This document shows positions 1 through 11,043 of a stretch of DNA of 64,000 nt, one piece after another. Under the pieces are notes generated by a model. That model was not told where the DNA came from. It did no database searches and saw only the letters and a program-made list of their open reading frames with translations. The DNA is from Rossellomorea pakistanensis. GTDB lineage: Bacteria > Bacillota > Bacilli > Bacillales > Bacillaceae_B. The DNA lies in NCBI RefSeq assembly GCF_016908495.1, contig NZ_JAFBDZ010000001.1:1240001-1304000 (forward strand), in the 5' to 3' direction. Numbering within the stretch: the stretch's first letter is position 1; the number at the start of each line of letters is the position of its first letter. The position numbers and the translations under genes are program-made.

Positions 1-407
1 CAACAATCATTGGAGGAATATTAACGGCGATTATTCAGTCAAGTACTGTTGTAACTGGAATTGCCATGAGCTTCTTGGCTAGTGATATCATACAAATACA
101 AACAGGTATTGCGATAATGCTCGGTGCTAATATTGGGACTTGTATTACCTCATTAATTGCTAGCATAGGTGGAGGAAAAGAAGCTAAACTGACGGCCTAT
201 GCTCATATTTGGTTAAATATTATCGGAGTAGTTTGTTTCATCCCATTCATCCCTGCACTTTCAGAAATAGCTTCCTCCATGACAAATCAGACAGATGTCC
301 AATTGGCACACGCGAGTCTATTATTTAATGTTATTTGTTCACTAGTAGCCCTTCCTTTTGCTCTCCCTTTTGGACGATTTATTGAATGGCTCCACAAAGG
401 GAAATAA
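1..407 (+). CDS. yqeW: Na/Pi cotransporter family protein, C-terminal part (5' end outside window)
   Basis: The reading frame is open from the first bases of the window and ends at 407. The visible part holds the QSSTVVTG signature of NptA/PNaS-type sodium-phosphate cotransporters, followed by GANIGTCITS and hydrophobic segments, ending in a short basic tail. These proteins sit in the cytoplasmic membrane and move phosphate (or a related anion) with sodium. In B. subtilis yqeW lies next to the mtaB/rsmE/prmA cluster, as here, which supports the name. The N-terminal half is missing because of the window edge, so topology and substrate cannot be judged. Confidence 0.85.
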   Translation, partial: TIIGGILTAIIQSSTVVTGIAMSFLASDIIQIQTGIAIMLGANIGTCITSLIASIGGGKEAKLTAYAHIWLNIIGVVCFIPFIPALSEIASSMTNQTDVQLAHASLLFNVICSLVALPFALPFGRFIEWLHKGK

Positions 408-656
408 ACGACCCTAGGCAAGGGCACTCACTTAACATCTGCAGAAGTGTTCAAAACGTAGAACGATCCCATAATAAAAAAACCATCAAATACTCACTTT
501 TAAAAATGCCTTTACTCAATCATGGATTTCAGCACTGTCTTTCCAGGAGCATAGGGGGCCGTCTCTCCCAAATACATGCCCTTAAAAAAAATCCACTTTG
601 CTATGGGAGGGACTGACACCACGAACTTAAAGAATAAGTTGTTGCTTAATTCAAAA

Positions 657-1328
657 TTAATAATCCGAATCACTCGTTATCCCTTGAACGATTTGCACAC
701 CAGAGCTTGCTCCGATCCTTGTTGCCCCTGCTTCTATCATATTCTTTGCATCCTCAACACTGCGAACCCCGCCTGAAGCTTTCACTCCTAGAGCGGGTCC
801 AACTGTTTTTCGCATGAGAGCAATATCTTCCACAGTAGCTCCGCCTGTAGAGAAGCCAGTTGAAGTTTTCACGAAGTCTGCACCCGCTTTAACAGCCAAT
901 TCACAAGCTCTTACTTTTTCTTCATCCGTTAATAGACAGGTTTCGATAATTACTTTTGTTAGCGCTTTTCCTTTTGCAGCAGCCACTACCGCCTGGATAT
1001 CCTGCTCTACTAACTCGTCATTTCCATCTTTTAGAGCACCAATATTAATGACCATGTCCACTTCAGTTGCACCATTTTCAATTGCATTTTTTGTTTCAAA
1101 TGCTTTTGTTTTAGCAGTACTTGCTCCTAATGGGAATCCGATAACCGTACATACTTTAACATCAGTTTCCGACAGAATTCCACTCGAGAATTTCACCCAT
1201 ACAGGATTAATACAAACAGATGCGAAGCCATATTCTTTTGCTTCCATACAAAGCTTTTCAACTTGTTCTTTTGTCGTTTCAGCTTTTAACAATGTATGGT
1301 CAATCATTTTTGCCAAATCATTACTCAT
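657..1328 (-). CDS. deoC: deoxyribose-phosphate aldolase
   Basis: DERA cleaves 2-deoxyribose-5-phosphate to glyceraldehyde-3-phosphate and acetaldehyde in deoxynucleoside breakdown. The 223-residue product has the family's normal length. The Schiff-base lysine is K154 in FVKTSTGF; the assisting lysine K183 lies in GVKASGG and the catalytic Asp near D91 in VDMVINIG. A longer frame starts at 1424, but ATG 1328 has a good AAAGGAGT site and gives the usual [15 protein letters not shown] start. No deoR, nupC or pdp neighbour is present, so the gene stands alone between the transporter and malL. It is not next to mtaB in B. subtilis. Confidence 0.95.
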   Translation of the reverse strand: MSNDLAKMIDHTLLKAETTKEQVEKLCMEAKEYGFASVCINPVWVKFSSGILSETDVKVCTVIGFPLGASTAKTKAFETKNAIENGATEVDMVINIGALKDGNDELVEQDIQAVVAAAKGKALTKVIIETCLLTDEEKVRACELAVKAGADFVKTSTGFSTGGATVEDIALMRKTVGPALGVKASGGVRSVEDAKNMIEAGATRIGASSGVQIVQGITSDSDY

Positions 1329-1448
1329 TTTTACTATAACTCCTTTCAGCTTAAACGGTTGTTGGTCGTACACTCCAAGGGGTTCTATTGATAAATTATT
1401 CCCTAACTTTTGTGATAAAAACATTTTTGTTTATTCATTTTTATCTTA

Positions 1449-1580
1449 GCCTGTTTTCGTGTACATTGTTGTTATTAGAAAGGGCTTGGTTGCAGCGAAA
1501 GGATGCTCGCTTTCCGCTCCAACCAACCGTCTTACAAAAATTTATGTTCTTAAAAAACAACAAGCTTTTAGAAAACAGCC
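1449..1580. repeat. repeat family R3, complete MITE-like copy
   Basis: A 132-bp element whose ends are imperfect inverted repeats: GCCTGTTTTCGTG at the left and GAAAACAGCC at the right, each followed inward by a TTGTTGTT/AACAACAA block. The GC-richer centre reads GGTTGCAGCGAAAGGATG then CTCGCTTTCCGCTCCAACC. Related copies are at 3640-3812, 18937-19000 (left half) and 53023-53082 (left half, reverse orientation). It lies in the 415-bp gap between deoC and malL. No protein is encoded. Confidence 0.75.
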
Positions 1581-1626
1581 ATATCTTAAATAGAACAACC
1601 GGAATCAAAAGATAGAAACTTTATAT

Positions 1627-1733
1627 AAAAAAAGAGTTGATCATAAGAAAAGACTAGAAAATACACCAGCTAGAAAAGAGACTTTAATTTGATTCTTTTC
1701 TTTGATGTGATTCCACTCGTTTTTTAGATCAAC
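1627..1733 (-). terminator. long terminator-like hairpin downstream of malL
   Basis: On the minus strand GTTGATC (1733-1727) pairs with GATCAAC (1642-1636) about 85 nt later, followed by a T tract (plus-strand A run 1627-1633). A nested stem AAGAAAAG/CTTTTCTT (1645-1652, 1695-1702) lies inside. It begins 11 bp after the malL stop. The long loop is unusual for a simple intrinsic terminator and resembles the layout of family R2. Confidence 0.55.
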
Positions 1734-1743
1734 CCATTTAGGA

Positions 1744-3405
1744 TTAATTTATTTTATAAACACGTGCTTCATATGGCTGTAACGTTAAAGTGGTAGCTTC
1801 TTCCTTATCAACAGGATAATTATTTAATAACAGATTGCTACTATCTAATGTGCTTTCTTCAAATGTAAAAGTAGCCATGTCTTTAGAAAGATTTGTAACA
1901 ACAAGCATTTTCTCAAAATCATCTGTACGTGTATATGCGAATATCTGCTCATCCTTAGGAAGTAATAGATCATATTGTCCGTATGTGAACACTTCATGAT
2001 TTTTCTTTAATTGTATAAGCTTCTTGTAAAAAGAAAGGATAGAACCTGCTTGTTTTTCCTGTAGCTCAACATTTATCTCTCTATAGTTAGGATTTACTTT
2101 CATCCATGGATTCCCTTTAGTGAAACCCGCATTTTTTTCAGAAGACCATTGCATAGGAGTTCTACTATTGTCACGGGAGGATGCCCAAATGATTTCCATA
2201 ATGTCTTCGTGCGATTTTCCTTCTTCTTTTTTCAAACGATAAAGATTCCTTATCGCTACATCATCATAATCGTCAATCGAGGGAAAATGAACATTTGTCA
2301 TTCCAATCTCTTGTCCTTGATAAATAAATGGTGTCCCTTGCATTAAGAAATACATTGCTGCCATCGCAGTAGAGCTTTCTTTCCAAAACTCTTCGTCATT
2401 TCCCCAGGTCGATACCACTCTAGCTTTATCGTGGTTTTCAATAAATAATGCATTCCACCCATTATTTTCAAGACCCTTTTGCCAACGTGTAAGTACCTTT
2501 TTCAGCTCAACAATGTCCAAATCTGGATTTGTTTCAGCATCCCAAAGCCCTAAATGCTCGAATTGAAAGATCATATCCATTTTCCCATTTTCTTTTCCAA
2601 CCCAGAGTTCCGCTTCATCAGCAGTAACTCCGTTTGCCTCGCCAACTGTCATGACGTCATAGTTTGCATATGTTTGATCTTTAAATTCCTGCAAGAAAGT
2701 GTGGATTCCTTTTTGGTTCATATGCATATCAAAAGAAGAAACATATTTTTTCTTCTTTGGATTTGGCATATCCGGTAATCCAGCTCTCTTCTTAATATGA
2801 CTGATGGCATCAATTCGAAAACCATCAATTCCTTTATCAAGCCACCAATTTACGGTATCATATAGGGCCTGACGCACTTCCTTTTTTTCCCAATTTAAGT
2901 CAGGTTGTTTTGTAGAAAAAACATGTAAGAAGTATTGCTTCGTCCCTTCATCATATTGCCATGCCGAACCACCAAAGATACTCTCCCAGTTATTTGGTTC
3001 TATCCCTGCTTTGCCATCCTTCCAAATATACCAATCACGTTTAGGTGACTCTTTAGACGAGCGGGATTCAATAAACCATTCGTGTTCATCACTTGTATGA
3101 TTAAGCACTAAATCTATGATTAATTTCATCCCTCTATTATGAACTTCTGCTAATAAGTGATCAAAGTCTTCCATTGTCCCAAATTCATCCATAATATCTT
3201 GGTAATCTGAAATATCATAACCATTGTCATCATTCGGTGATTTATACATTGGACAAATCCAAATCACATCGATTCCTAGATCTTTAATATAATCTAAACG
3301 TTCAATGATTCCCTTTAGATCTCCAATTCCATCTCCATTTGAATCCTGAAAGCTTCGTGGGTATATTTGATAGCCAACCGCTTCCTTCCACCATACTTTT
3401 TTCAT
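1744..3405 (-). CDS. malL: GH13 alpha-glucosidase (oligo-1,6-glucosidase/maltase family)
   Basis: A cytoplasmic enzyme that releases glucose from short malto- or isomalto-oligosaccharides. The 553-residue length is typical. The catalytic triad of the GH13_31 group is visible: nucleophile D199 (GFRIDA), acid/base E256 (VGEANG) and D326 (ENHDKAR); the (beta/alpha)8 opening reads YQIYPRSFQDSNGDGIGDL. The residue after the nucleophile is Ala200. In characterised Bacillus relatives Val there goes with alpha-1,6 and Ala with alpha-1,4 preference, so a maltase-type specificity is inferred. The gene is monocistronic with an operator at 3457-3472. ATG 3405 has an AGAGGTG site. Confidence 0.93.
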   Translation of the reverse strand: MKKVWWKEAVGYQIYPRSFQDSNGDGIGDLKGIIERLDYIKDLGIDVIWICPMYKSPNDDNGYDISDYQDIMDEFGTMEDFDHLLAEVHNRGMKLIIDLVLNHTSDEHEWFIESRSSKESPKRDWYIWKDGKAGIEPNNWESIFGGSAWQYDEGTKQYFLHVFSTKQPDLNWEKKEVRQALYDTVNWWLDKGIDGFRIDAISHIKKRAGLPDMPNPKKKKYVSSFDMHMNQKGIHTFLQEFKDQTYANYDVMTVGEANGVTADEAELWVGKENGKMDMIFQFEHLGLWDAETNPDLDIVELKKVLTRWQKGLENNGWNALFIENHDKARVVSTWGNDEEFWKESSTAMAAMYFLMQGTPFIYQGQEIGMTNVHFPSIDDYDDVAIRNLYRLKKEEGKSHEDIMEIIWASSRDNSRTPMQWSSEKNAGFTKGNPWMKVNPNYREINVELQEKQAGSILSFYKKLIQLKKNHEVFTYGQYDLLLPKDEQIFAYTRTDDFEKMLVVTNLSKDMATFTFEESTLDSSNLLLNNYPVDKEEATTLTLQPYEARVYKIN

Positions 3406-3456
3406 GTCAGCACCTCTATAGTTAAAGAATTTTATTTATGTCGTGGTTTTACGCTT

Positions 3457-3516
3457 TGCGCAATCGTTTGCACTATATTCACTACTTAGTTTACAGTCTT
3501 TTTAATAACTAATCAA
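3457..3516 (-). promoter_or_regulatory. malL promoter with LacI-family operator
   Basis: On the minus strand TTGATT (3516-3511), a 17-nt spacer and TAAACT (3493-3488) form a moderate sigma-A promoter. Just downstream lies TGCAAACGATTGCGCA (3472-3457), whose core GCAAACGATTGC is an imperfect dyad with a central CG pair, the form bound by LacI/GalR regulators. It partly fits the CcpA cre consensus and also resembles maltose-repressor operators. Its position after +1 suggests repression. No regulator gene is nearby, so the cognate protein is unknown. Confidence 0.5.
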
Positions 3517-3639
3517 TATAGAAAATAATATTTTAGCAAAAAAAGAAACCGTTTTCTTGAAATTAAGCTGAATTCCTTTCTTTTAGTCCCTACCAATTAA
3601 TATTTTGTTAGTCATAGGAAAATCCGCTGATTTATAAAT

Positions 3640-3812
3640 TTTTCTAAAAGATTGTTGTTTTTTAAGAACATAATTTTTTGTAATAAGGTTGGTCTTCGCT
3701 ACAGGTGCGAGACTCCTGCTGGAGCAGAGCCCCGAGAGGATCACCACCCGCCCCGCGGAAAGCGAGATCCTTCCGCTCCATTTTTCAAATACCAACTATG
3801 TTTACGAAAACA
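3640..3812. repeat. repeat family R3, copy with GC-rich centre
   Basis: The left end TTTCTAAAAGATTGTTGTT and following TTTTTAAGAACATAA match the reverse complement of the right end of the 1449-1580 copy; the right end CTATGTTTACGAAAAC matches its other end. The middle is a GC-rich block (about 3690-3780) with CAGGTGCGAGACTCCTGC and GCGGAAAGCGAGATCC. Such blocks are common between genes in Bacillaceae genomes. It occupies most of the gap between malL and mtaB. Confidence 0.7.
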
Positions 3813-3820
3813 CTCAAATC

Positions 3821-3850
3821 AAAAAAACTGAGCCTCATTTGAGACTCAGC
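3821..3850 (-). terminator. intrinsic terminator after mtaB
   Basis: Minus strand CTGAGTCTCA-AA-TGAGGCTCAG stem (3849-3828) followed by a run of seven T. It lies 8 bp beyond the mtaB stop and ends the hrcA-to-mtaB transcription unit. Confidence 0.85.
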
Positions 3851-3857
3851 TTCGTGT

Positions 3858-5213
3858 TTATATGGCAGCAGACTCCTGTTCGTTGAGAACATCATCCATT
3901 ACTCTTACAAATTTCCCTTCATTATATGGATATCCAGCTTTTGTTAGTTTGACTTTTACAAGCTTTCCAACCATTTCCTCAGTTGCAGGGAAAATAACTT
4001 TTAAATAATTATCTGTGTATCCTACATATAAGCCGCTTTCTGGTTCTTCTTTGTATTCTTCTTCAGGAATAACTTCAAGTACTTCATTTTCAAAAGTTGA
4101 TGCGTATTCTTTGGCAAGTTGATCTGATAATTGAATGAGACGATGGACACGTTCATTTTTTATATCCTCATCCACTTGGTCTGTCATTCTTGCGGCTGGT
4201 GTACCTGTTCGTTTGGAATATGGAAATACATGTAATTCAGAAAATTTATGATGCTTTATAAAATTATACGTTTCCATAAATTCTTCTTCTGTTTCCCCTG
4301 GGAATCCAACGATGACATCAGATGTAACAGCAAGTCCTGGTAATGCTTTTTTCAGTTTTTCTAAACGTTCCGCAAAGAATTCCATCGTATATTTACGTCG
4401 CATTCTTTTTAGTACAGTGTTTGAACCTGATTGTAGTGGAATATGAAGATGTCTTACAACCATACTTGAGCGGTCAATGACATCAATCACTTCATCTGTC
4501 AGTTGGCTAGCTTCGATTGAAGAAATACGGATCCGTTTTAATCCTTTCACATTTTCTTCGAGATCACGAAGAAGCATAGCTAAATTATAATCCTTCATAT
4601 CTTCACCGTAACCACCTGTATGAATACCCGTTAGAACAATTTCCTTATAGCCAGCATCTACAAGCTGCTGTGCTTGCTTAATGACTTCCTCCGGGTCCCG
4701 AGATCTCATTAATCCTCGTGCCCAAGGGATAATGCAGAATGTACAGAAGTTATTACAACCTTCTTGAATTTTCAATGAAGCACGTGTACGATCTGTAAAT
4801 GCTGGTACATCTAATTCCTCGTATACGCGATTTTTCATAATATTACCGACGCCATTTATTGGCTGACGTTCATCCTTATATTGTTCGATATAAGTGAGCA
4901 TTTTTTTACGATCTTGCGTACCCACTACGATATCTACCCCAGGAATAGCCATAATTTCTGCTGGTGATGTTTGAGCATAACAACCCGTTACACAAATAAC
5001 TGCGTCCGGATTTTTTCTGATTGCACGTCTGATTACTTGACGACTTTTTTTATCACCTGTATTTGTAACCGTACATGTATTAATGACATATACATCTGCT
5101 GAAGACCCGTAATCTGTTCTTTCATAGCCTTCATCTTTAAATAATTGCCAGATAGCTTCAGTTTCATAGTGGTTTACTTTACAACCAAGGGTGTGAAAAG
5201 CTACTGTAGGCAT
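3858..5213 (-). CDS. mtaB: tRNA t6A37 methylthiotransferase MtaB
   Basis: A radical-SAM methylthiotransferase that adds a 2-methylthio group to t6A37 of ANN-decoding tRNAs. The N-terminal UPF0004 domain has the three iron-sulfur cysteines (C11 in LGCKVN, C47 in INTCTV, C78 in VTGCYA). The radical-SAM cluster CNNFCTFC gives C153, C157 and C160, and a C-terminal TRAM-like RNA-binding region follows. The preferred start is ATG 5213, six bases after GAGGTG, rather than the GTG three codons earlier. The last gene of the heat-shock cluster; the rsmE stop is 6 bp upstream. The 451-residue length is normal. Confidence 0.96.
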   Translation of the reverse strand: MPTVAFHTLGCKVNHYETEAIWQLFKDEGYERTDYGSSADVYVINTCTVTNTGDKKSRQVIRRAIRKNPDAVICVTGCYAQTSPAEIMAIPGVDIVVGTQDRKKMLTYIEQYKDERQPINGVGNIMKNRVYEELDVPAFTDRTRASLKIQEGCNNFCTFCIIPWARGLMRSRDPEEVIKQAQQLVDAGYKEIVLTGIHTGGYGEDMKDYNLAMLLRDLEENVKGLKRIRISSIEASQLTDEVIDVIDRSSMVVRHLHIPLQSGSNTVLKRMRRKYTMEFFAERLEKLKKALPGLAVTSDVIVGFPGETEEEFMETYNFIKHHKFSELHVFPYSKRTGTPAARMTDQVDEDIKNERVHRLIQLSDQLAKEYASTFENEVLEVIPEEEYKEEPESGLYVGYTDNYLKVIFPATEEMVGKLVKVKLTKAGYPYNEGKFVRVMDDVLNEQESAAI

Positions 5214-5218
5214 AGAAA

Positions 5219-5971
5219 TCACCTCATTAATTCAAATTGATAAGAAATGGCAGATAGCACATATAGTGGTGCAGTTTCTGCCCGTAATATTCTAGGGCCT
5301 AATCCACAGGGTAAAAAGCCAAATTGTTGGCTAGTCATTACCTCTTGTTCAGTAAGCCCACCTTCTGGTCCAAAAATAATCAAAATTCTACTACCATTTT
5401 TCATTGAAGAAATAGTATGAGCGAAATTACCTATTTCGCATGCTCTCGACTCTTCTTCATAAGCAATGAGTTTATATTCATATTGATTACTCATATCTAT
5501 CAATTCAGAAAAGGAGTGGGGAGAAAAAACTTTAGGAACTAGTCTACGATGGGATTGTTCTGCGGCTTCTTTTGCAATTTTCTCCCAGCGCTCGACTTTC
5601 TTCTTCGCTTTCTTTTCATCCCATTTTACGATGGAGCGATCTGCGTTAAAAGGAATAAACTCATGTGCCCCAAGTTCGGTTCCTTTTTGAATAATCCATT
5701 CCAGCTTATCCCCTTTGGGCAGTCCGCTCGCAATCGTTACTGTAATCGGTAACTCTTTTATTGCCGTCTCCCATTGTACAATCGATGCTTTAATATCGTC
5801 ACTGGAAATACTTTCAATTTGCGAAATGGCAGATTTACCACCTTTAAAGACAACAAAAAATTTGTCGCCTTCTTTCATACGCATTACTCTTGTCATATGA
5901 TGAAAATCGTCTCCATCGACATAAAAAAGCTCACCGTCAATATATTCTTTTTCTAGAAAATACCGTTGCAT
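5219..5971 (-). CDS. rsmE: 16S rRNA (uracil-1498-N3)-methyltransferase
   Basis: RsmE methylates U1498 of 16S rRNA in the assembled 30S subunit. The SPOUT-family fold is recognisable from IASGLPKGDKLEWIIQKG, FGPEGGLT and the knot motif LGPRILRAETAPL at the C terminus. The chosen start MQRYF (ATG 5971) follows GAGGTGAC by six bases; a GTG three codons upstream lies inside that site. The start lies within the 3' end of prmA (stop at 5977), so the two are translationally coupled. 250 residues, as in B. subtilis YqeU. Confidence 0.95.
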   Translation of the reverse strand: MQRYFLEKEYIDGELFYVDGDDFHHMTRVMRMKEGDKFFVVFKGGKSAISQIESISSDDIKASIVQWETAIKELPITVTIASGLPKGDKLEWIIQKGTELGAHEFIPFNADRSIVKWDEKKAKKKVERWEKIAKEAAEQSHRRLVPKVFSPHSFSELIDMSNQYEYKLIAYEEESRACEIGNFAHTISSMKNGSRILIIFGPEGGLTEQEVMTSQQFGFLPCGLGPRILRAETAPLYVLSAISYQFELMR

Positions 5972-5976
5972 TTTAG

Positions 5977-6924
5977 TCACCTCAACTCTGGACGTTTAGC
6001 AATAATCGCTACCCAATCCTCCATGACCATTATTTCTTCAATCAAGAAACCACTATTTACAAGGGCATCTTTAACTTGCTGCTTTTTCTGTTGGATAATC
6101 CCTGATGTAATAAAATATCCACCAGGCTTTACAACTTCAATCGCTTTATCATTAAATCGTAAAATGATTTCAGCTAAAATATTGGCAACCACAATATCGG
6201 CTTGCTCATTTATATCGTCTAGTAAATTATTTTGACGAACCGTCACAGCATTTTGTACTTTATTCAGTTTAACGTTTAATCGAGCCGAGTTTACGGCTAC
6301 TTCGTCAAGATCAAGGGCTTGAACAGGTTCTGCTTTTAATAATGCTGAGGCAATACTGAGAACACCTGAGCCTGTTCCAACATCGATAACCGAATCGAAA
6401 GGTTTAACTGTACGTTCTAATGCTTGTATACACATTACAGTTGTAGGATGTGTACCTGTTCCAAACGCCATCCCTGGATCTAATTCTATAATTAGTTCAT
6501 CAGAATGAACGGGTTCGTACTGTTCCCAAGTTGGAACAATTGTAAACTTTTCAGAAATTTTCACGGGATTATAATATTTCTTCCACGCTGTTGCCCATTC
6601 TTCTTCATTGACTTCGGAAATTTCTACAGTATTTTTTCCAATATCAATATTGTAGAGAATAAGATTATTAATTGCCTGCTTGATTTCTTCCACCGTTTCC
6701 CCTAAAAAGCTATTTACAGGAAGGTAAGCTTTAACAATAACACCCTCTTCAGGGTAGTCTTCAGGATTGAGTTGGTAGATTTCGCCGTAAACATCCTCTC
6801 TTTCTTTCACTAAATCAAAAGGATCTTCAATGACAACTCCACTGGCACCTGCCTCATGAAGGATATTTGAAATCGGCTCAACAGCTTCATTTGTTGTATG
6901 AATACTTATTTCTGACCATTTCAT
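5977..6924 (-). CDS. prmA: ribosomal protein L11 methyltransferase
   Basis: PrmA trimethylates lysines and the N terminus of ribosomal protein L11. The 315-residue protein has an N-terminal L11-recognition domain and a C-terminal Rossmann methyltransferase with the SAM motif [14 protein letters not shown], the linker FGTGTHPTT and the active-site NPPY-like [10 protein letters not shown]. It lies 25 bp after dnaJ and is part of the same run. The Shine-Dalgarno is weak (GGAATGGAG placed far upstream), but no better start exists. Confidence 0.95.
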   Translation of the reverse strand: MKWSEISIHTTNEAVEPISNILHEAGASGVVIEDPFDLVKEREDVYGEIYQLNPEDYPEEGVIVKAYLPVNSFLGETVEEIKQAINNLILYNIDIGKNTVEISEVNEEEWATAWKKYYNPVKISEKFTIVPTWEQYEPVHSDELIIELDPGMAFGTGTHPTTVMCIQALERTVKPFDSVIDVGTGSGVLSIASALLKAEPVQALDLDEVAVNSARLNVKLNKVQNAVTVRQNNLLDDINEQADIVVANILAEIILRFNDKAIEVVKPGGYFITSGIIQQKKQQVKDALVNSGFLIEEIMVMEDWVAIIAKRPELR

Positions 6925-6948
6925 ATCGCTCTACCAACTCCATTCCTA

Positions 6949-8079
6949 TTATTCACCTTTAAAGGCGCGTTTTACCTTATTAAAAAAGCTTTCATGTTGC
7001 TCATCCGGCACTTGACCACTAATATCGGCAAATTCTCTTAATAAGTCTTTTTGTTTTTCCGTTAGCTTGGAAGGCGTGACTACTTTTACAAGAATATGCT
7101 GGTCTCCAACACCATACCCTCTAACATTTTGAATGCCTTTTCCACGGAGTCTAAATTTCGTTCCCGTTTGCGTTCCTGCAGGGACTTTCAATTTCACTTT
7201 ACCATGAAGAGTAGGGACTTCAATTTCATCACCTAATGCAGCTTGTGCAAAGGTAATTGGCATTTCACAATAGATATCCTCACCATCACGCTCAAAGAAT
7301 TCATGTGAGCGCACATGGAAAACAATATATAGGTCACCTGATGGTCCTCCGTTAATACCTGGTTCACCTTGACCTGACACCCTTAGCTGCTGGCCATCAT
7401 CAATTCCAGCTGGAATCTTCACATGGATTTTTCTTCGTTTTTGTACTTTTCCTACTCCACCACAAGTACCACATTTGACTTTAATGAACTTTCCGGTTCC
7501 ATTACAGTGGTGACATACTCTACGGTTTACGATACGGCCAAATGGTGTGTCTTGTTCTACATTTAACTGACCAGCACCTTTACAATGAGAACATGTTTCT
7601 GGCTTTGTTCCTGGTTTAGCACCTGAACCATGACAAGTATCGCATTCTTCTTCTTTAGGAATTTCAATATCTGTCTCTTTACCAAAAGCAGCTTCTTCAA
7701 ACCCAACCGTCATAGTGTACTGCAGGTCTGCCCCTGCTCTAGGTGCATTTGGATCTCTTCGTCTACCACCGCCACCTCCACCAAAGAAGGTGTTAAAAAT
7801 ATCTTCAAATCCTCCAAAACCACTAAAGTCTCCGCCGCCACCGCCGCCGAAACCTTGATTCGGATCTACATGACCAAATCGATCATACTGTGCACGTTTC
7901 TGATCATCACTTAAAACTTCATATGATTCTTTGATTTCTTTAAATTTATCTGCTGCATCCGCCTCTTTATTAATATCAGGATGATATTTTTTTGAGAGCT
8001 TGCGGTATGCTTTTTTGATTTCGTCTTTTGAAGCACTCTTGCTTACGCCGAGAACTTCATAATAATCGCGTTTACTCAT
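6949..8079 (-). CDS. dnaJ: chaperone DnaJ (Hsp40)
   Basis: The J-domain co-chaperone that delivers unfolded substrates to DnaK and stimulates its ATPase. The J domain has YHPDIN (HPD tripeptide); a Gly/Phe-rich linker with GGGGGG tracts follows, then four zinc-binding CxxCxGxG repeats ([32 protein letters not shown]) and the beta-domain. ATG 8079 follows GGGAGTG; the TTG directly before it is too close. Unusually, 418 bp holding a repeat and a hairpin separate it from dnaK, with a possible promoter at 8115-8144. Confidence 0.97.
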   Translation of the reverse strand: MSKRDYYEVLGVSKSASKDEIKKAYRKLSKKYHPDINKEADAADKFKEIKESYEVLSDDQKRAQYDRFGHVDPNQGFGGGGGGDFSGFGGFEDIFNTFFGGGGGGRRRDPNAPRAGADLQYTMTVGFEEAAFGKETDIEIPKEEECDTCHGSGAKPGTKPETCSHCKGAGQLNVEQDTPFGRIVNRRVCHHCNGTGKFIKVKCGTCGGVGKVQKRRKIHVKIPAGIDDGQQLRVSGQGEPGINGGPSGDLYIVFHVRSHEFFERDGEDIYCEMPITFAQAALGDEIEVPTLHGKVKLKVPAGTQTGTKFRLRGKGIQNVRGYGVGDQHILVKVVTPSKLTEKQKDLLREFADISGQVPDEQHESFFNKVKRAFKGE

Positions 8080-8114
8080 CAAATCAACACTCCCGAATCC
8101 TTAGCATAAAGGTT

Positions 8115-8144
8115 ATTTTAACATTGTTTTTGTACCCTTATCAA
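8115..8144 (-). promoter_or_regulatory. possible internal promoter for dnaJ
   Basis: Minus strand TTGATA (8144-8139), 18-nt spacer, TAAAAT (8120-8115); both hexamers match 5 of 6 consensus positions. It lies 36 bp upstream of the dnaJ start and would let dnaJ-prmA-rsmE-mtaB be transcribed even if the hairpin after dnaK stops transcription. B. subtilis also has internal transcription at this point. Confidence 0.5.
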
Positions 8145-8203
8145 TAAATAGTGAATAGAATCACACAATTCCTTATAAATCGTTATAGAATAGACATGAA
8201 CTA

Positions 8204-8380
8204 AAGGCGTAAGCGCCCTAGACTAAGGATGAAAGCCTAAATTCGCCACGTCCTGTGGCAACGCCTTTCTGACCTACGTAGTGTGGACCTCCGACAAGCA
8301 TAAGACGATCCATGAAGGAAGGGTAAATCTCCCTTTATTCATGGATTGGCTAAGACTCTCGGAGCTTTAGCGCTAGAGCT
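8204..8380. repeat. repeat family R1, long form
   Basis: Starts with GGCGTAAGCGCCC, contains CCACGTCCTGTGGCAACG and CTTTCTGACCTACGTA, then CGACAAGCATAAGACGA, then the central hairpin CCATGAAGGAAGGG / CCCTTTATTCATGG, and closes near GGAGCTTTAGCGC. The copy at 51384-51553 shares the same extra block; the copies at 19001-19142 and 46069-46190 lack it. It sits between dnaK and dnaJ and is inside their common transcript if read through. Confidence 0.8.
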
Positions 8381-8444
8381 AGATTAGGATAAACTAATTT
8401 CGAAGTTATCAACATATTATAATTTTTAAAATTCCCTATACAGA

Positions 8445-8482
8445 GAAAAAGTCAAAGCCAAGAAGGACCTGACTTTGACTTT
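8445..8482 (-). terminator. hairpin after dnaK
   Basis: Minus strand AAAGTCAAAG (8482-8473) pairs with CTTTGACTTT (8457-8448) and is followed by TTTTTC. It lies 16 bp after the dnaK stop and could stop or thin out transcription into dnaJ. Confidence 0.6.
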
Positions 8483-8497
8483 CCTTGTTGTTCAACC

Positions 8498-10360
<1,863 letters not shown>

Positions 10361-10930
10361 TTATTGATTTACTTTCACCATTGAAGGGCGAATAATGCGG
10401 TCATTTAATTTGTACCCTTTTTGAAACTCTTCAATCACGACATTAGATTCATATTGATCATCGGAATCTTGCATTACTGCTTGATGAAGATGGGGATCAA
10501 ATTGCTGACCAACAGATTCAATTTCTTCTACTCCTTCTTTCTTCAGTGCATCCATTAAGCTACGATACACCATTTCCATTCCTTGGAGCAATGATTTTGT
10601 TTGATCATTTTCTGCTTCAATATTTAATGCACGCTCGAAATTATCGAGTGCTGGTAATAAGTCAGAAATTAAGCTTTGAGATCTATATTTTCGGTTTGAT
10701 TCCTGGTCAAGTGTTACCCGACGGCGGAAATTATCAAAGTCAGCGCGAAGTCGTAAGTAACGATTTTCTGATTCATCTAATTGAGCTTGAAGCTTTTCAG
10801 CATCACTTACAGCATTTTCCTCGTTATTTCCTTCAGTTCCGCTTTCGTCAAAAATCTCCTCGATGTTCTCATCTACTTGCGTTTCTACTTTTTCTTCTTG
10901 CTCTTCGGTTACCTGTTTTTCTTCATTCAT
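10361..10930 (-). CDS. grpE: nucleotide exchange factor GrpE
   Basis: Releases ADP from DnaK. The N-terminal ~45 residues are acidic and likely disordered; a long coiled-coil ([20 protein letters not shown]) and the compact beta-domain ending RPSMVKVNQ follow. A longer frame reaches 11029, but ATG 10930 has the ideal AAGGAGGTGAAAGCA leader and gives the standard MNEEKQ start (189 residues). Second gene of the hrcA-grpE-dnaK unit. Confidence 0.97.
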   Translation of the reverse strand: MNEEKQVTEEQEEKVETQVDENIEEIFDESGTEGNNEENAVSDAEKLQAQLDESENRYLRLRADFDNFRRRVTLDQESNRKYRSQSLISDLLPALDNFERALNIEAENDQTKSLLQGMEMVYRSLMDALKKEGVEEIESVGQQFDPHLHQAVMQDSDDQYESNVVIEEFQKGYKLNDRIIRPSMVKVNQ

Positions 10931-11043
10931 TGCTTTCACCTCCTTAAAAGTCTTTTCTATAAAACCATACTCCGCAAAAACGCCAGAAACCAGCAGAGGC
11001 TGATTTCTAGCTCTCGGGTCCATATTCAATATAGCCAGCGAGT

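Noticed and set aside
814..1449. 211-codon open frame on the plus strand
   Set aside because: It lies opposite deoC, has no ribosome-binding site and its sequence is the mirror of deoC codon usage; deoC has all catalytic residues.
3583..3886. Short overlapping frames on both strands between malL and mtaB
   Set aside because: They fall inside an R3 repeat and the mtaB terminator.
10546..10947. 133-codon open frame on the plus strand
   Set aside because: Antisense to grpE, with Leu/Phe/His-rich composition typical of reversed acidic coding sequence.
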